DNA from: Pedobacter punctiformis
GTDB taxonomy: Bacteria; Bacteroidota; Bacteroidia; Sphingobacteriales; Sphingobacteriaceae
Reading direction: 5' to 3'
DNA length: 64,000 nt
NCBI RefSeq assembly: GCF_027213715.1
Contig: NZ_JAPWGM010000004.1
Span: 1 to 64,000 of the forward strand
Shown piece by piece: positions 9,765 to 17,909 of the stretch. The notes beneath the pieces are model-generated. The model searched no databases. It saw nothing but the letters and a program-made list of their open reading frames with translations, and was not told the origin of the DNA. Within the stretch, counting starts at the first letter, position 1, and every line of letters starts with the position of its first letter. The position numbers were made by a program, and so were the translations under genes.

Positions 9765-11828
9765 ATGAAAAACTTATTAATTACCTGTTCGGCATTAACT
9801 ATGCTGTTACTCGGTGGATGCAAAAAAGCAATTGTACAAGGTGCAGATGGCTTATCAATCCAAAAACTAAGCAGCAATACCAGTAACCTTGTTGGTATTG
9901 CAGGGACTGTTTATTATGTGGATCCGTTGGGGGATGACAACAATAACGGTACAAGCACAAGTACTGCCTGGAAAACCATAAACAAAGTAAATACAGTTAC
10001 TTATGCGCCAGGGGACCAGATTTTGTTTAAAGCTGGTGGGGTATGGACCGGAAATCTTGCTCCATTGGGTTCAGGGAGTGCCTCAGGCTCAATTGTTATT
10101 GATCAATATGGATCTGGGAATAAGCCTGTTATAAATGGTGGGGGATTAACCAACGGTTCAATAACGGTTTTGCTTAACAATCAATCCTTTTGGGAAATTA
10201 ATAATCTTGAAATTACCAATACAGTAACTTCAGGACAACAATATGCAGTAACGGGTATTAAAGTAAATAATTCAGGTGCTACGGCTGCGAGTAATATTAC
10301 CATCAATAATTGTTATGTGCATAATGTAAATTCAACAGGATATGGTACACCCAATTATAATAAGGGGTCGGGTGGAATTATTTTTACCGGCCTGATTAAT
10401 AATGTATTGGTTTTAAACTGTCATGTTAAAGATTGTGATATTGAAGGAATCAGAACATCCAGTTCGGTAAAAGCAGATAATGTAGTATTTGAAGGTAACT
10501 TAATTGAAAATATTTATGGCGATGGCATTGTGTTTAATGGGGTGAAAAATTCGAAAATTACCCATAATATTTTGCGCAACGTATGTAAAAGTGATGCAGC
10601 AAATTATGCCGCCTGCTGGACGTACGGAAGTATAGGAACGATTATATCTTATAACGAAGTTTCGGGTATTAAAGGTGGTGGACCTTATGATGGACAGGCC
10701 TTTGATGCAGATATTGATACCAACGGGGATATTTTTGAATATAACTATTCTCATGATAATGATCGTGGTTTTATGTTGTTTATGCCTAGTGCCCAAAATA
10801 TTATTGTTAGGTATAACATCAGCGTAAATGATGTAAAGCATGCCAATTCGTCTCCAAGTGGCTCTAAACTTATTAATTATACCTCAAACTATACAACCAA
10901 TAAAATATACAACAATACTTTTTACACAAATGATAGTTTTACCAGGATATTTCAATACACCAATACGGGTAGTACTTTTGCCTTTAACAGTAATTTCAGC
11001 AATAATATAATCTATGCAACGGGTACCATTACTAGGTTTTCGGATAAACCCATAATGGCCTCTGCTGTTTTTAAAAATAATTGTTTTTATCCGCAGTCCA
11101 TAACAGCTGTAAACGGTCCGGCTGGTACGGTTTCAGGTAATACTTATACTGATCCGAAATTTAACAACGCTTCTGCAACCGGTACACCTGCTGATTTCAA
11201 ATTGCAAAAAACATCTCCTTTGATTGCCGGAGCTGTTAATTTTACCGATAATGGAGGCATTGATTATTTTCAAACGGCTTTGCCACTGAGCAACCCGGAT
11301 GTTGGTTTTGCACAAAGCTCGTATTCATTTACAGGGTTTGTTTCTAATGCAGATACTTATGTAAGAAATGGTACCTATGCCGGCAATAATTATGGTACGG
11401 AAAGCACTTTGATTGTAAAAACGGATGCAAGTTCTTATGCCAGAAAAACCTATATTAAATTTGATTTTTCTGCACTCTCCGGCTCTGCAGTTTCTAATGC
11501 AAGATTAGTTTTAAATGCGGCTTCAGTTAATACCGATCCTTCCAGAACAATTAGTGTATATACTGCAGCGACAAATACGTGGACAGAAACCGGATTAACC
11601 TGGAATAATGCACCACTATCCAACCCACTGGTCAATAGTTTTGTGGCGTATGGAGTAGATAACTATTCGATTGATGTAACCAGTGTAATTAATCAAAATC
11701 TAAGTGCAGGAAATAAAATTATAACCTTTGTGTTAACGAATGAAGCTCCGGCAAGCAGTAAAAATGATATTTACTTTACCAGCAGGGAACAGGCAAGTAA
11801 TAAACCTCAGCTTAATATTATTTTATAA
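9765..11828 (+). CDS. Lipoprotein with right-handed beta-helix and C-terminal DNRLRE/CBM96-like domain
   Basis: A 687-residue exported protein. The N-terminus has a lipobox (LLLGGC, Cys at 19). Residues about 50-500 form a right-handed parallel beta-helix with repeating short strands rich in Asn, Gly and Ile (for example IRTSSSVKADNVVFEGNLI, DGIVFNGVKNSKITHN), as in polysaccharide lyases and pectate-lyase-like proteins. The last ~160 residues (TYVRNGTYAGNNYGTES, KTYIKFDFSAL, TWTETGLTWNNAP) match the DNRLRE-type beta-sandwich found on secreted carbohydrate-active enzymes. It likely binds or cleaves a polysaccharide at the cell surface, but no catalytic residues can be assigned and no SusC/SusD pair is nearby. 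Single gene, flanked by a terminator. Confidence 0.85.
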   Translation: MKNLLITCSALTMLLLGGCKKAIVQGADGLSIQKLSSNTSNLVGIAGTVYYVDPLGDDNNNGTSTSTAWKTINKVNTVTYAPGDQILFKAGGVWTGNLAPLGSGSASGSIVIDQYGSGNKPVINGGGLTNGSITVLLNNQSFWEINNLEITNTVTSGQQYAVTGIKVNNSGATAASNITINNCYVHNVNSTGYGTPNYNKGSGGIIFTGLINNVLVLNCHVKDCDIEGIRTSSSVKADNVVFEGNLIENIYGDGIVFNGVKNSKITHNILRNVCKSDAANYAACWTYGSIGTIISYNEVSGIKGGGPYDGQAFDADIDTNGDIFEYNYSHDNDRGFMLFMPSAQNIIVRYNISVNDVKHANSSPSGSKLINYTSNYTTNKIYNNTFYTNDSFTRIFQYTNTGSTFAFNSNFSNNIIYATGTITRFSDKPIMASAVFKNNCFYPQSITAVNGPAGTVSGNTYTDPKFNNASATGTPADFKLQKTSPLIAGAVNFTDNGGIDYFQTALPLSNPDVGFAQSSYSFTGFVSNADTYVRNGTYAGNNYGTESTLIVKTDASSYARKTYIKFDFSALSGSAVSNARLVLNAASVNTDPSRTISVYTAATNTWTETGLTWNNAPLSNPLVNSFVAYGVDNYSIDVTSVINQNLSAGNKIITFVLTNEAPASSKNDIYFTSREQASNKPQLNIIL

Positions 11829-11841
11829 CTACCGCTTAAAG

Positions 11842-11873
11842 AAAAAGCCCGATATTTTTATCGGGCTTTTTTA
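11842..11873 (+). terminator. Bidirectional terminator between the beta-helix and TonB-like genes
   Basis: AAAAAGCCCGATA / TATCGGGCTTTTTT with a four-base loop. It lies between convergent genes and serves both. Confidence 0.92.
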
Positions 11874-11906
11874 TGTTTTAAAGATTAGCTGTGTTGTGAT
11901 TTCAGC

Positions 11907-12728
11907 CTATTTCACTTTGAAATTAAACATAACCACACCAATTTGTACATCGGGGGCTGATTCCAGTTTATTTAAACTTGCACCTAATACAGCCTGTTCA
12001 CATTTTCTCCAAAGGGCTAAATCAGATAGGGTAGTTCCTTTTGCACCAGCGCGGGCAAATACGACTGTTCCATTTTTATCAACCCGAATTTGAACGGCAA
12101 TTTTACCTGCACTTTGTCCATCATCCTGAATACGCGGAATATTTACAAATCTTCTGCTGGCCAGCGTAAGCTGTACATTTCCATTGCCAGAGCCACCTTC
12201 GCCATAATTATTAGCAAGTGGATCTCCATTTACTGAACCTTGATTGCCCGGTGTATTACCCGTACCATCTCCCTGTCCCTGACCTGTATTTTTCTTCCCT
12301 TTGTACAAGGCATTTTGATTAATAACAGGTTTTGAGGGTTTATCCTCTGTAGTTGGGGTAGGCGTAGCGGTAGTTGGTTTAGTCTTTTTAGTATTTACAC
12401 TAATTGCGTCTTCTGTATTCTGGGTCTGGATTTCCTTATCGCTTGATTGTACAGAAGTAGTTGGTGTTACCTTTTCTTCCGGTACTACTTTATCAGGTGC
12501 CTTATTATTTGCATTAGGATCTGCAGAAGGCTCTTCTATGCTGGTATAATCATCGCCCATACCGGTTTCAGCTGTTCCGTAATTTACAACCATGCCGCCC
12601 ATGCCTACCTCTTCAGGTGGTTGGAAAGACCCGATGACGATAAAAAAGCTTATTGCAAGCAGAAAAACCATTATCCCTGTAGAAATGGCTATCGCTTTTG
12701 GGTAATTATTTTCCTCTTTGTAAGTCAT
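11907..12728 (-). CDS. TonB/TolA-like energy transducer
   Basis: A 273-residue inner-membrane protein with one N-terminal membrane segment (about residues 11-33), a long periplasmic linker rich in Pro, Thr, Asn, Lys and Gly, and a C-terminal domain of about 80 residues (GKIAVQIRVDKNGTVVFAR) of the TonB/TolA C-terminal type. Such proteins span the periplasm and pass ExbB/ExbD energy to the outer membrane. It is the last gene of a four-gene set and overlaps exbD by one base (TAATG). Because the set begins with a peptidoglycan-binding SPOR protein, a Tol-like role in envelope constriction is as likely as receptor-driven import. Confidence 0.85.
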   Translation of the reverse strand: MTYKEENNYPKAIAISTGIMVFLLAISFFIVIGSFQPPEEVGMGGMVVNYGTAETGMGDDYTSIEEPSADPNANNKAPDKVVPEEKVTPTTSVQSSDKEIQTQNTEDAISVNTKKTKPTTATPTPTTEDKPSKPVINQNALYKGKKNTGQGQGDGTGNTPGNQGSVNGDPLANNYGEGGSGNGNVQLTLASRRFVNIPRIQDDGQSAGKIAVQIRVDKNGTVVFARAGAKGTTLSDLALWRKCEQAVLGASLNKLESAPDVQIGVVMFNFKVK

Positions 12729-13129
12729 TATTTCTTAGGCTCAACAGCTAAAACAAGTTTTAATTTTAGTTTGTTTGCAACATCGTAAGCAACCATAATA
12801 TTTTCTGCCGGAACATTTTTAGCCACATATAAAATAATGGTCATATCTGGTGCCAGCTTTTGAAAAGTTTCGATTGCTGGCAACAACTGATCTGCAGGAG
12901 TTGGCTTCTTATCTACAAAATACTTTAAATTTTCGTCTATCGTTACTGTAACTGCTTTTTTGGCTGTAGATTGTTGACCGCTTGATGATTGAGGCAATAA
13001 CAATTTAACCACTTGCGGGTTTACAACCGCAGAGGCCAGCAGGAAAAACAGCATCAGGAAGAACATAATGTCGTTTAATGCCGACGTATGTACTTCTACA
13101 CTTCCTTTTGTTCTTTTTCTTAAATTCAT
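12728..13129 (-). CDS. exbD: ExbD/TolR family biopolymer transport protein
   Basis: A 133-residue protein with a short cytoplasmic N-terminus, one membrane helix (about 20-38, NDIMFFLMLFFLLASAVVNP) carrying the conserved proton-path Asp at residue 20, and a periplasmic domain (VTIDENLKYFVDKKPTPADQ) typical of ExbD/TolR. With ExbB it forms the proton-driven motor that energises the TonB/TolA-like partner. It overlaps the genes on both sides by one base each (TAATG), pointing to translational coupling and fixed stoichiometry. Confidence 0.93.
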   Translation of the reverse strand: MNLRKRTKGSVEVHTSALNDIMFFLMLFFLLASAVVNPQVVKLLLPQSSSGQQSTAKKAVTVTIDENLKYFVDKKPTPADQLLPAIETFQKLAPDMTIILYVAKNVPAENIMVAYDVANKLKLKLVLAVEPKK

Positions 13130-13836
13130 TATTTACCTGGTTCTTCTAATAAGTCAATAAAATCAATTGCATCAGTTTCCATTTTAAGGATGATCTTTTC
13201 AACCATGATGTTTAAAATGTGGTATAAAACATAAGCGATAATACCGATAATTAATCCGGTAGCCGAAGTAATCATTTTAGTATAAAGACCACCTGAAATG
13301 GTACCTATTTCGATGGCACCTTTAATGGATACCTGGTGGAAAATGGTAATTACCCCCACAATTGTACCTACGAAACCAAGCATTGGTGCAATACCTGCAA
13401 CAATACCTAAAATACTGATGTTTTTTTCAAGTTTTGAAACTTCCAGTTTACCAACGTTTTCAATAGCACCTTCAATATCTTTAATTGGGCGGCCGATACG
13501 CTTTAAACCTTTTTGCAACATACGCGAAAGCGGAGAGTTGTTGTTTCTTAAAAGTGCTGTTGCGCCTTCAAGATTTCCGGATTGGATGTATTGCCTGATT
13601 TGAAGCATTAGATTAGATTCATCTTTGGTCGATTTTCTAATGGTTAAATAACGCTCAACAAAAATGATTAACGCTAAAAAGGCTAAAAAAGCCAGTGGAA
13701 TCATTACCCAGCCGCCTTTAAAAAGCAGGTCAATAAAGTGAAGTTCGGGAGTTGGCTGGCTTAAGTTTGAATTAGCTGCATTTAAAGTGTCTTGTAATGC
13801 TTTTGAGGTATCCTGAATGGTTAATAGTGTAATCAT
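13129..13836 (-). CDS. exbB: ExbB/TolQ family proton channel
   Basis: A 235-residue inner-membrane protein with three membrane helices at about 42-60, 140-168 and 188-208, the layout of MotA/TolQ/ExbB proteins. The segment GIAPMLGFVGTIVGVITIF contains the conserved GLLGT-like turn of the second helix. It forms the channel around the ExbD helices. The N-terminus carries about 35 extra residues before the first helix, common in Bacteroidota ExbB. One-base TAATG overlaps join it to the HU/SPOR gene before it and exbD behind it. Confidence 0.93.
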   Translation of the reverse strand: MITLLTIQDTSKALQDTLNAANSNLSQPTPELHFIDLLFKGGWVMIPLAFLAFLALIIFVERYLTIRKSTKDESNLMLQIRQYIQSGNLEGATALLRNNNSPLSRMLQKGLKRIGRPIKDIEGAIENVGKLEVSKLEKNISILGIVAGIAPMLGFVGTIVGVITIFHQVSIKGAIEIGTISGGLYTKMITSATGLIIGIIAYVLYHILNIMVEKIILKMETDAIDFIDLLEEPGK

Positions 13837-15377
13837 TATGGTGTGTTGTTTATCTGTTGTATGTAAAGTCCTTTAATGTTTATTTTATGCTCTAAAATTG
13901 GTCTCTGTGCTCTTGCTTCAGTTTCTGTTTTAAATGATCCCACGCTTACTTTGATCAATTTGCCTGGCAAACCTTTAATAATTTTAGCATCAATGCCATA
14001 TTTTTTCATGGCATACACAAATTGCTCCGCTCTTCTGTTTGTTTTTACAGAAGTTCCAATTACTTCAAACGTAACAGGGCCGGTATTTGGTATAGCCGTA
14101 ACTGCAGTTGCAGCAGGTTTAACCTTTTTCAAACTATCTGTTTTTACAGTTTTTGAAGCATTTATCTGGTTGGCTTTTAAAATGCTGTCTGTTTTGGCAA
14201 TAGAATCCTGTTTTATTTTTGCAGTGTCGATGGCTACTTTATTGGTATCAACAATTGCAGCAGCTGGTTTAGTTTCTACTGTTTTGGCTTTTCCAAATAA
14301 TTCAGGTTTAGCATAATACAAGATTGCTGCAATTACGGCTAAAATGATTATTACAAAAAGAACTTTAATCCAGGCCGACATTTTTTGCTGCTCTTCTGCA
14401 TATTCAGGAGCTATCGGATCGTGGCCAAAGCGGTTAGGATGTTCTGCATGTTGTTCTTTTATAAACTCTGGGGCTTCATTAATAACTTCTTCTTTCCGAA
14501 GCTCATCATGCAGGTTGATATAAGTTTTAGGAGCATCGGCCTCCGGTACAGAAGAGCTAACAGTTTCTTCAACTTGATCTTCAACTATTTCCTGCTTTTC
14601 TGTATGGTGATGTTCCGGTTCAGACTCTGGTTTATGTCCAAAGCGGTTAGGGTGCTCTTCATGTTGCTCTTTAATAAATTCAGGTGCTTCAACATGATCA
14701 TGCGTTTTTTCAACTCCGGCTGGTTCTTCATGTTCCGCAATTGTTTCGGGAACTTCAAACTCATTTTCGACCGACTTCTCTGAATGTTTTAACGTGTTTT
14801 TTAAATCGTCATTAACTTCATCCAGTTCTACGTTTTCAATTTCAGGAACGGCTTGCGCTGTTTTATCAATATTCTGATGTTCCGCTGCAGTTGGTGCTTC
14901 TGCTATTTCTTCATAAACATCATCCTCTTTAGAAACAGGTGTGGCAGGTAAATCGGCCGGTTTTTGAATTTCAGCTTCAGTCAATGCGGGCAGTCCAAAA
15001 AACTCCGATCCGTAATTGATGTTTTTTTCAGCCTCAAAACTTAAACCTTCATGTTCGGTATAAAATAAACGGCCCAGGTTTTCAAGGCTGGCTTCATGCT
15101 CTAATTCAAGCTTGCTGTTTATCTCTTCTACAAACTGCTGAATAGAGTATTGTGCGCTTTCTGCAGATATACTTTTTTTAGCTGCAACAAAATTTGCAAG
15201 TGCGTTTTCTTCTTTAACTTCTTTTGTAAATTGAAGGGCATAGGCTGGTGGTAAAAACGATTGTTTTTCTTTATCGTATCTCCCCGGAAATTTCTTTTTA
15301 TAAAAAGTGCCTAAGCCGGTAATACCAACTTCTTTGCTTTGTTGCAAGAGTTCTAAAAGGTATGATAAGATATCCAT
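13836..15377 (-). CDS. HU (CCDC81-like) and SPOR domain membrane protein
   Basis: A 513-residue protein in four parts: about 1-120, two HU-like domains of the bacterial CCDC81 type (GLGTFYKKKFPGRYD near 20, ASLENLGRLFYTE near 96); about 120-330, an acidic Glu/His/Pro-rich linker; a membrane helix at about 338-356 (WIKVLFVIIILAVIAAILYY); and a C-terminal SPOR domain (about 430-510) of the kind that binds glycan strands lacking stem peptides at division sites. The linker contains a near-identical 19-residue block twice. The layout puts the HU part in the cytoplasm and SPOR in the periplasm. It heads the ExbB-ExbD-TonB set, suggesting division-site envelope work. The HU ligand (DNA or protein) is unknown. 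Confidence 0.85.
   Translation of the reverse strand: MDILSYLLELLQQSKEVGITGLGTFYKKKFPGRYDKEKQSFLPPAYALQFTKEVKEENALANFVAAKKSISAESAQYSIQQFVEEINSKLELEHEASLENLGRLFYTEHEGLSFEAEKNINYGSEFFGLPALTEAEIQKPADLPATPVSKEDDVYEEIAEAPTAAEHQNIDKTAQAVPEIENVELDEVNDDLKNTLKHSEKSVENEFEVPETIAEHEEPAGVEKTHDHVEAPEFIKEQHEEHPNRFGHKPESEPEHHHTEKQEIVEDQVEETVSSSVPEADAPKTYINLHDELRKEEVINEAPEFIKEQHAEHPNRFGHDPIAPEYAEEQQKMSAWIKVLFVIIILAVIAAILYYAKPELFGKAKTVETKPAAAIVDTNKVAIDTAKIKQDSIAKTDSILKANQINASKTVKTDSLKKVKPAATAVTAIPNTGPVTFEVIGTSVKTNRRAEQFVYAMKKYGIDAKIIKGLPGKLIKVSVGSFKTETEARAQRPILEHKINIKGLYIQQINNTP
14421..14690 (-). repeat. Duplicated 19-residue block inside the HU/SPOR linker
   Basis: Two coding copies of about 57 bases (14421-14477 and 14634-14690) encode APEFIKEQHxEHPNRFGH with only one or two substitutions, in linker positions near 230-248 and 300-319. 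The surrounding linker is not conserved between the copies. The block could be a short docking motif. Confidence 0.85.
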
Positions 15378-15602
15378 TCCGGTAAAATTAAGCGTTTTAT
15401 ATTTATAACAAGTGTTTAGACTATATAAAACGATATTTTATAATATTATTTTAAAAATAAGTCTGTTTAATTTAGTTGTGCACAGGTTTAAACCATTAAT
15501 GTTCTCCAAATTGCTTAATTTCAAATATAACAGATACAAAGATAAAAATGGTATACTTCTAAGCAAATTGCAGTAAATCGTGGGTTCAATTGTCCTGTTT
15601 CT

Positions 15603-16121
15603 TCAAATCATTTTTTCCATAACAATAAGTTCTATCAATTGTCTTGGTTGTCCAAAACGTACATTATCGTGAAAAGGTTGTATCTCTCCTGTAAAAGAAT
15701 AACCGCGGCGTTCGTACCAGCTAATTAATTCTTCGCGACCTTTAATCACCGTCATGGTAATCGTATCGCAATTTTGTTGTTTTGCAATTACTTCTGCTGC
15801 CTCAATTAACGCTCTTCCAACACCGTTTCCCTGCAAGGTTGGCGATACACTGAACATGCCCAGATACAATTTTGGCGTTTTAAGTTCCAAATAAACGGAA
15901 CCTATAATTTTTCCATGGTCATTGGTATACTTTAATAGGGTAATGGCTTCGTTTTTAAAATATTCAGCCAAAGTTTCTTCATCTATCCTGATGCCATTGA
16001 GCAGATTGGCTTCAGTTGTCCAGCCTTTTTTAGATTCCTCTCCGCGGTAAGCACTGTTAACCAACCGGTTTATTTCAGGAATGTCTGCTGATGTGGCTCT
16101 GGTAATTGGCATAATGATCAT
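15603..16121 (-). CDS. GNAT family N-acetyltransferase
   Basis: A 172-residue acyl-CoA-dependent acetyltransferase. The acetyl-CoA binding loop of the fold is visible as SPTLQGNGVGRALIEAAE (near residue 95-112), with the R/QxxGxG/A pattern as QGNGVG; strand beta-4 is LYLGMFSVSP just before it and WYERRGYSF near 135 closes the fold. Cytoplasmic. The acceptor (amino acid, antibiotic, protein or small amine) cannot be told. The start may be 16121 or the Met at 16112, which is closer to the usual start of such proteins. It stands alone, with a terminator of the neighbouring OMP gene upstream. Confidence 0.88.
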   Translation of the reverse strand: MIIMPITRATSADIPEINRLVNSAYRGEESKKGWTTEANLLNGIRIDEETLAEYFKNEAITLLKYTNDHGKIIGSVYLELKTPKLYLGMFSVSPTLQGNGVGRALIEAAEVIAKQQNCDTITMTVIKGREELISWYERRGYSFTGEIQPFHDNVRFGQPRQLIELIVMEKMI

Positions 16122-16155
16122 TTAACAGGTAAGGGTGCCTGCGGATTATAAATAA

Positions 16156-16194
16156 CAAAAAGCCAACTTTCGTTTAGAAAATTGGCCTTTTGTT
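16156..16194 (-). terminator. Terminator of the outer-membrane barrel gene
   Basis: An imperfect hairpin (ACAAAAAGCCAACTTTC / AGAAAATTGGCCTTTTGT) with flanking A and T runs just behind the barrel gene stop codon. Confidence 0.8.
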
Positions 16195-16207
16195 TGGGTT
16201 AAAATTA

Positions 16208-17905
16208 TTAAAATGAATAACTAAGACCTCCAAAAACATTTATACCATTTACCTGATAATAAAGGTATCTGCTATAGTTTTTATTTAAAAGGTTATTGGC
16301 CTTTGCAAAAACAGAAAACTTGTTATTAATACGGTACTCTGCACCTAAACCTAAATCAACATAACCTTTAACTGTTACGATAGATTCTATTGCGGTGTTA
16401 GGGGAAACGTATTGTAATGCCGGTACCGGATTAGCGGTATAAATTTTTGCTTTCACATCATCCTGAATCACCACGGCAGCATTAAAGCTTAATTTTTTAT
16501 TGTAGGTATAGGTAAAGTTAGAGCCTACTTTTAAACCTGGTTTAAACCAACTGTACGTTTCAGCTGCTGGCTTGTAATCATCTATGTTTAATTTACCTGT
16601 CCATTTTAAAGCATCACTTACCTGAACTGAAATTTCGCCTTCTAAACCAGTTATTTTACTTTTTCCGAAGTCGTAAATCACATCAAACTTGTTAAAATCT
16701 GTAAAGTTGTTTACAAATAAAGGCATATCGTCCATTTGTTTCATGTAGAAACGGGCTTTATAACCAAAACCAGGACCGCCTGTACCTTTAATACCTGCAC
16801 TGATGCTTAATTTTTCAACCGTGTTTTTAACCAGGACATTGCTGTTTAACCATGGGTTTTCATCCGTAAAGCTTTTCATTGAATTTCTGGTTACATCGCC
16901 TTTAACTTCTCCAAACACCTGTAAGTAATCAGGAATTAGGGTAAAATCTGCAGTAACCGCCGGGAATATCCTTGAGCTGCTATATGCGCCAAATTCCTGT
17001 ACAAAATTAATACCTGCTGTAATTTTAGCACCTTTAACCTGCAGGCGGATGTATGGATTTAAACGTAACAAATTGTTTCCAACACTGGTTAAAGCATCTT
17101 TAGTATTTCCAAATTCGGTTGATGCCGCAAGACCAAGGTTTAAAGAGTTAATGCGTTTGTTTAAATAGCCATTTAAGCCGATGTAGCTTTCTTTTGCACT
17201 GTATTTATCACTCCACAAATAACCATTTGCTTTAACTGCATAGCTTAACGCATCCTGATCTTCAGTATAGTTTTTAACCAATTCGCCTTCTGCCTCAAGT
17301 AGGGTTAGGGCCTGTTTTTCCGGATTGGGGTTTAAAGTTGGTCTGTCATTATCAATACCGTAAAAATATAAACCATTACGTTCAAAGTTAATCCGGCCAC
17401 TTACTGTATTCTGATCTAAAATGCTCCGACCGAATATGCTTACTTGCTGGCTACTGCTATTTTGTTTATTCAGTTTACCTTGCTGACTGAAGTGCTTAAA
17501 ATAACCACCCAATTGCATGCCTTCATCTTTACCTAAATTAATATAAGCTTCGCCCAGTATGGTTCCTAAACTACCAATGCCACCTTTAACATAGTTATTA
17601 ATTAATTCGGTTTGTTTTTCATCGGCAAGTTGCTGTGCCTGCAGTTTTTTAATGTCGCTGTTTAATTCCAGCTTTCTATCCGTAACGCTGTAATTAAGTT
17701 TAGCTTTATAAATTTTAACATCATTTAAATCCGGACTTCTTCTCAGTTTTACAGCTTCTGCTAAAATTGGTTTGTATGGACGTACAACTTCAATTTCTTC
17801 ATTTACTACTGCCTTTTCATCCGTTTTTTTATCCTGCGCCTGGACAGTCATCATTCCGGCAACTAAAAAAAACAGTGAACTATATATATATTTAATCGAC
17901 TTCAT
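16208..17905 (-). CDS. TonB-dependent-receptor-like outer-membrane beta-barrel protein
   Basis: A 565-residue exported protein with a signal peptide (about 1-23, ending VQAQ). After a short charged region (residues 24-110) the rest is alternating aromatic strands, with a final strand ending in Phe (VFGGLSYSF), the outer-membrane insertion signal. The C-terminal half looks like the barrel of a TonB-dependent receptor (FSVFAKANNLLNKNYSRYLYY), but there is no clear plug domain and the length is short for a true receptor. It follows the large TPR gene by 4 bases, so both are co-expressed and probably work together in the envelope. Transport substrate, if any, is unknown. Confidence 0.8.
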   Translation of the reverse strand: MKSIKYIYSSLFFLVAGMMTVQAQDKKTDEKAVVNEEIEVVRPYKPILAEAVKLRRSPDLNDVKIYKAKLNYSVTDRKLELNSDIKKLQAQQLADEKQTELINNYVKGGIGSLGTILGEAYINLGKDEGMQLGGYFKHFSQQGKLNKQNSSSQQVSIFGRSILDQNTVSGRINFERNGLYFYGIDNDRPTLNPNPEKQALTLLEAEGELVKNYTEDQDALSYAVKANGYLWSDKYSAKESYIGLNGYLNKRINSLNLGLAASTEFGNTKDALTSVGNNLLRLNPYIRLQVKGAKITAGINFVQEFGAYSSSRIFPAVTADFTLIPDYLQVFGEVKGDVTRNSMKSFTDENPWLNSNVLVKNTVEKLSISAGIKGTGGPGFGYKARFYMKQMDDMPLFVNNFTDFNKFDVIYDFGKSKITGLEGEISVQVSDALKWTGKLNIDDYKPAAETYSWFKPGLKVGSNFTYTYNKKLSFNAAVVIQDDVKAKIYTANPVPALQYVSPNTAIESIVTVKGYVDLGLGAEYRINNKFSVFAKANNLLNKNYSRYLYYQVNGINVFGGLSYSF

Positions 17906-17909
17906 AATT

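Noticed and set aside
12447..12788. Long open frame on the plus strand opposite the TonB-like and exbD genes
   Set aside because: It lies on the complement of a clear coding region with recognised motifs; its translation is rich in Tyr, Ile and Cys without domain structure.
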